This document shows, in pieces, positions 63,647 to 64,000 of a stretch of 64,000 nucleotides of DNA. A program made the translations under genes and the position numbers. How positions within the stretch are numbered: position 1 is the first letter of the stretch; each line of letters begins with the position of its first letter. Source of the DNA: Saururus chinensis (lineage: Eukaryota > Streptophyta > Magnoliopsida > Piperales > Saururaceae); NCBI GenBank assembly GCA_035235625.1, contig CP141140.1, forward strand, positions 10,374,685 through 10,438,684, written 5' to 3'. The notes beneath the pieces were generated by a model, which was not told the origin of the DNA, did no database searches, and saw only the letters and a program-made list of their open reading frames with translations.

Positions 63647-64000
63647 CTGGGAATAAATTGTCAAGTGTCAACATAAATAATGAATTATGAGTAAGACGAC
63701 GCCATAAATACATCAATTACTTGATGAAGGGAACCGTATTATCGAGAAACAAGAAAAACTTGTGTAAGAAGATAAAAAGGAAGTTCGCTCTATAAATCAA
63801 GTACTCCAGCAAAATATGTATGCAAAACAGAAAAAATATTAGCAAAACATGCAAAAAGAAATTAAAATCATATAATTTTAACAATATACTGATATGATTC
63901 CAATTATGTAAGTCACCACAAAGAATGACGGAGAGCCAACAGGTTGCCTGTCAAATTCCTAAAATTTGAAATGCAAACAGGCCATCTGCATCCAATTGAA
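63647..64000. other. VAMP714: Probable intron of VAMP714
   Basis: No convincing upstream exon (the conserved SQDRYIFHIL / LTFLCMAND region) is visible on the minus strand before the window ends, so this is read as intron. Confidence 0.6.

Noticed and set aside
63901-64000. DADGLFAF-like minus-strand reading resembling the VAMP longin exon
   Set aside because: The conserved FLCMAND sequence does not follow and the frame stops; too weak to call an exon.

Overview
The window is nuclear DNA of a flowering plant. The genes have GT-AG introns, and two of them (a VAMP71-class R-SNARE and a chromoplast-type lycopene cyclase) belong to plant lineages. Plant transposons (MULE, hAT-like, Stowaway, LTR elements) fill most of the AT-rich space between genes. 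A non-grass monocot would fit the very large LTR and the CCS-like cyclase, but that is only an inference. There is no bacterial, organellar or viral gene cluster.

Five conserved protein-coding genes could be assembled exon by exon by splice phase and family homology: DCP1, decapping cofactor (minus, 2422-7639, 8 exons, 360 aa); SWC2/YL1, SWR1-complex subunit (plus, 15643-21964, 11 exons, 358 aa); an OTU deubiquitinase of the OTLD1/OTU6 type (minus, 46033-51532, 8 exons, 536 aa); an intronless lycopene beta-cyclase/capsanthin-capsorubin-synthase-type enzyme (minus, 57378-58859, 493 aa); and the 3' part of a VAMP714-like SNARE (minus, 62559-63646, continuing beyond the right edge). A decayed F-box locus with a downstream duplicate lies at 52.5-54.5 kb. 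The genes are housekeeping genes (mRNA decay, chromatin, ubiquitin, vesicle fusion) plus one pigment gene; nothing suggests that they form a functional cluster.

Region by region: 0-2.4 kb AT-rich intergenic; 2.4-7.6 kb DCP1; 8-15.6 kb a mosaic of small DNA transposons (two hAT-like elements with 8-bp target duplications, a Stowaway MITE, two palindromic foldbacks); 15.6-22 kb SWC2; 22.3-24.5 kb repeat with diverged ~60-bp tandem units; 24.54-26.57 kb a Pack-MULE with 9-bp target duplication that carries an F-box gene fragment; 27.05-31.56 kb a probable 4.5-kb solo LTR (TG...CA, 5-bp duplication GTACA) packed with minisatellites; 32-33 kb a second copy of the ~60-bp repeat family; 34-40 kb LTR-like noncoding DNA with a nested insertion; 41.26-44.75 kb a small LTR retrotransposon with only a broken gag; 45.4-46 kb a tandem duplication next to the OTLD1 3' end; 46-58.9 kb OTLD1, F-box remnants and the cyclase; 59.3-59.9 kb a 300-bp tandem duplication each ending in a long (AT)n tract; 60-62 kb degenerate repeats; 62.5-64 kb VAMP714.

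The most unusual objects are the Pack-MULE with a 405-codon open chimeric frame, the gag-only LTR element, the 4.5-kb solo LTR, and the CCS-like cyclase.
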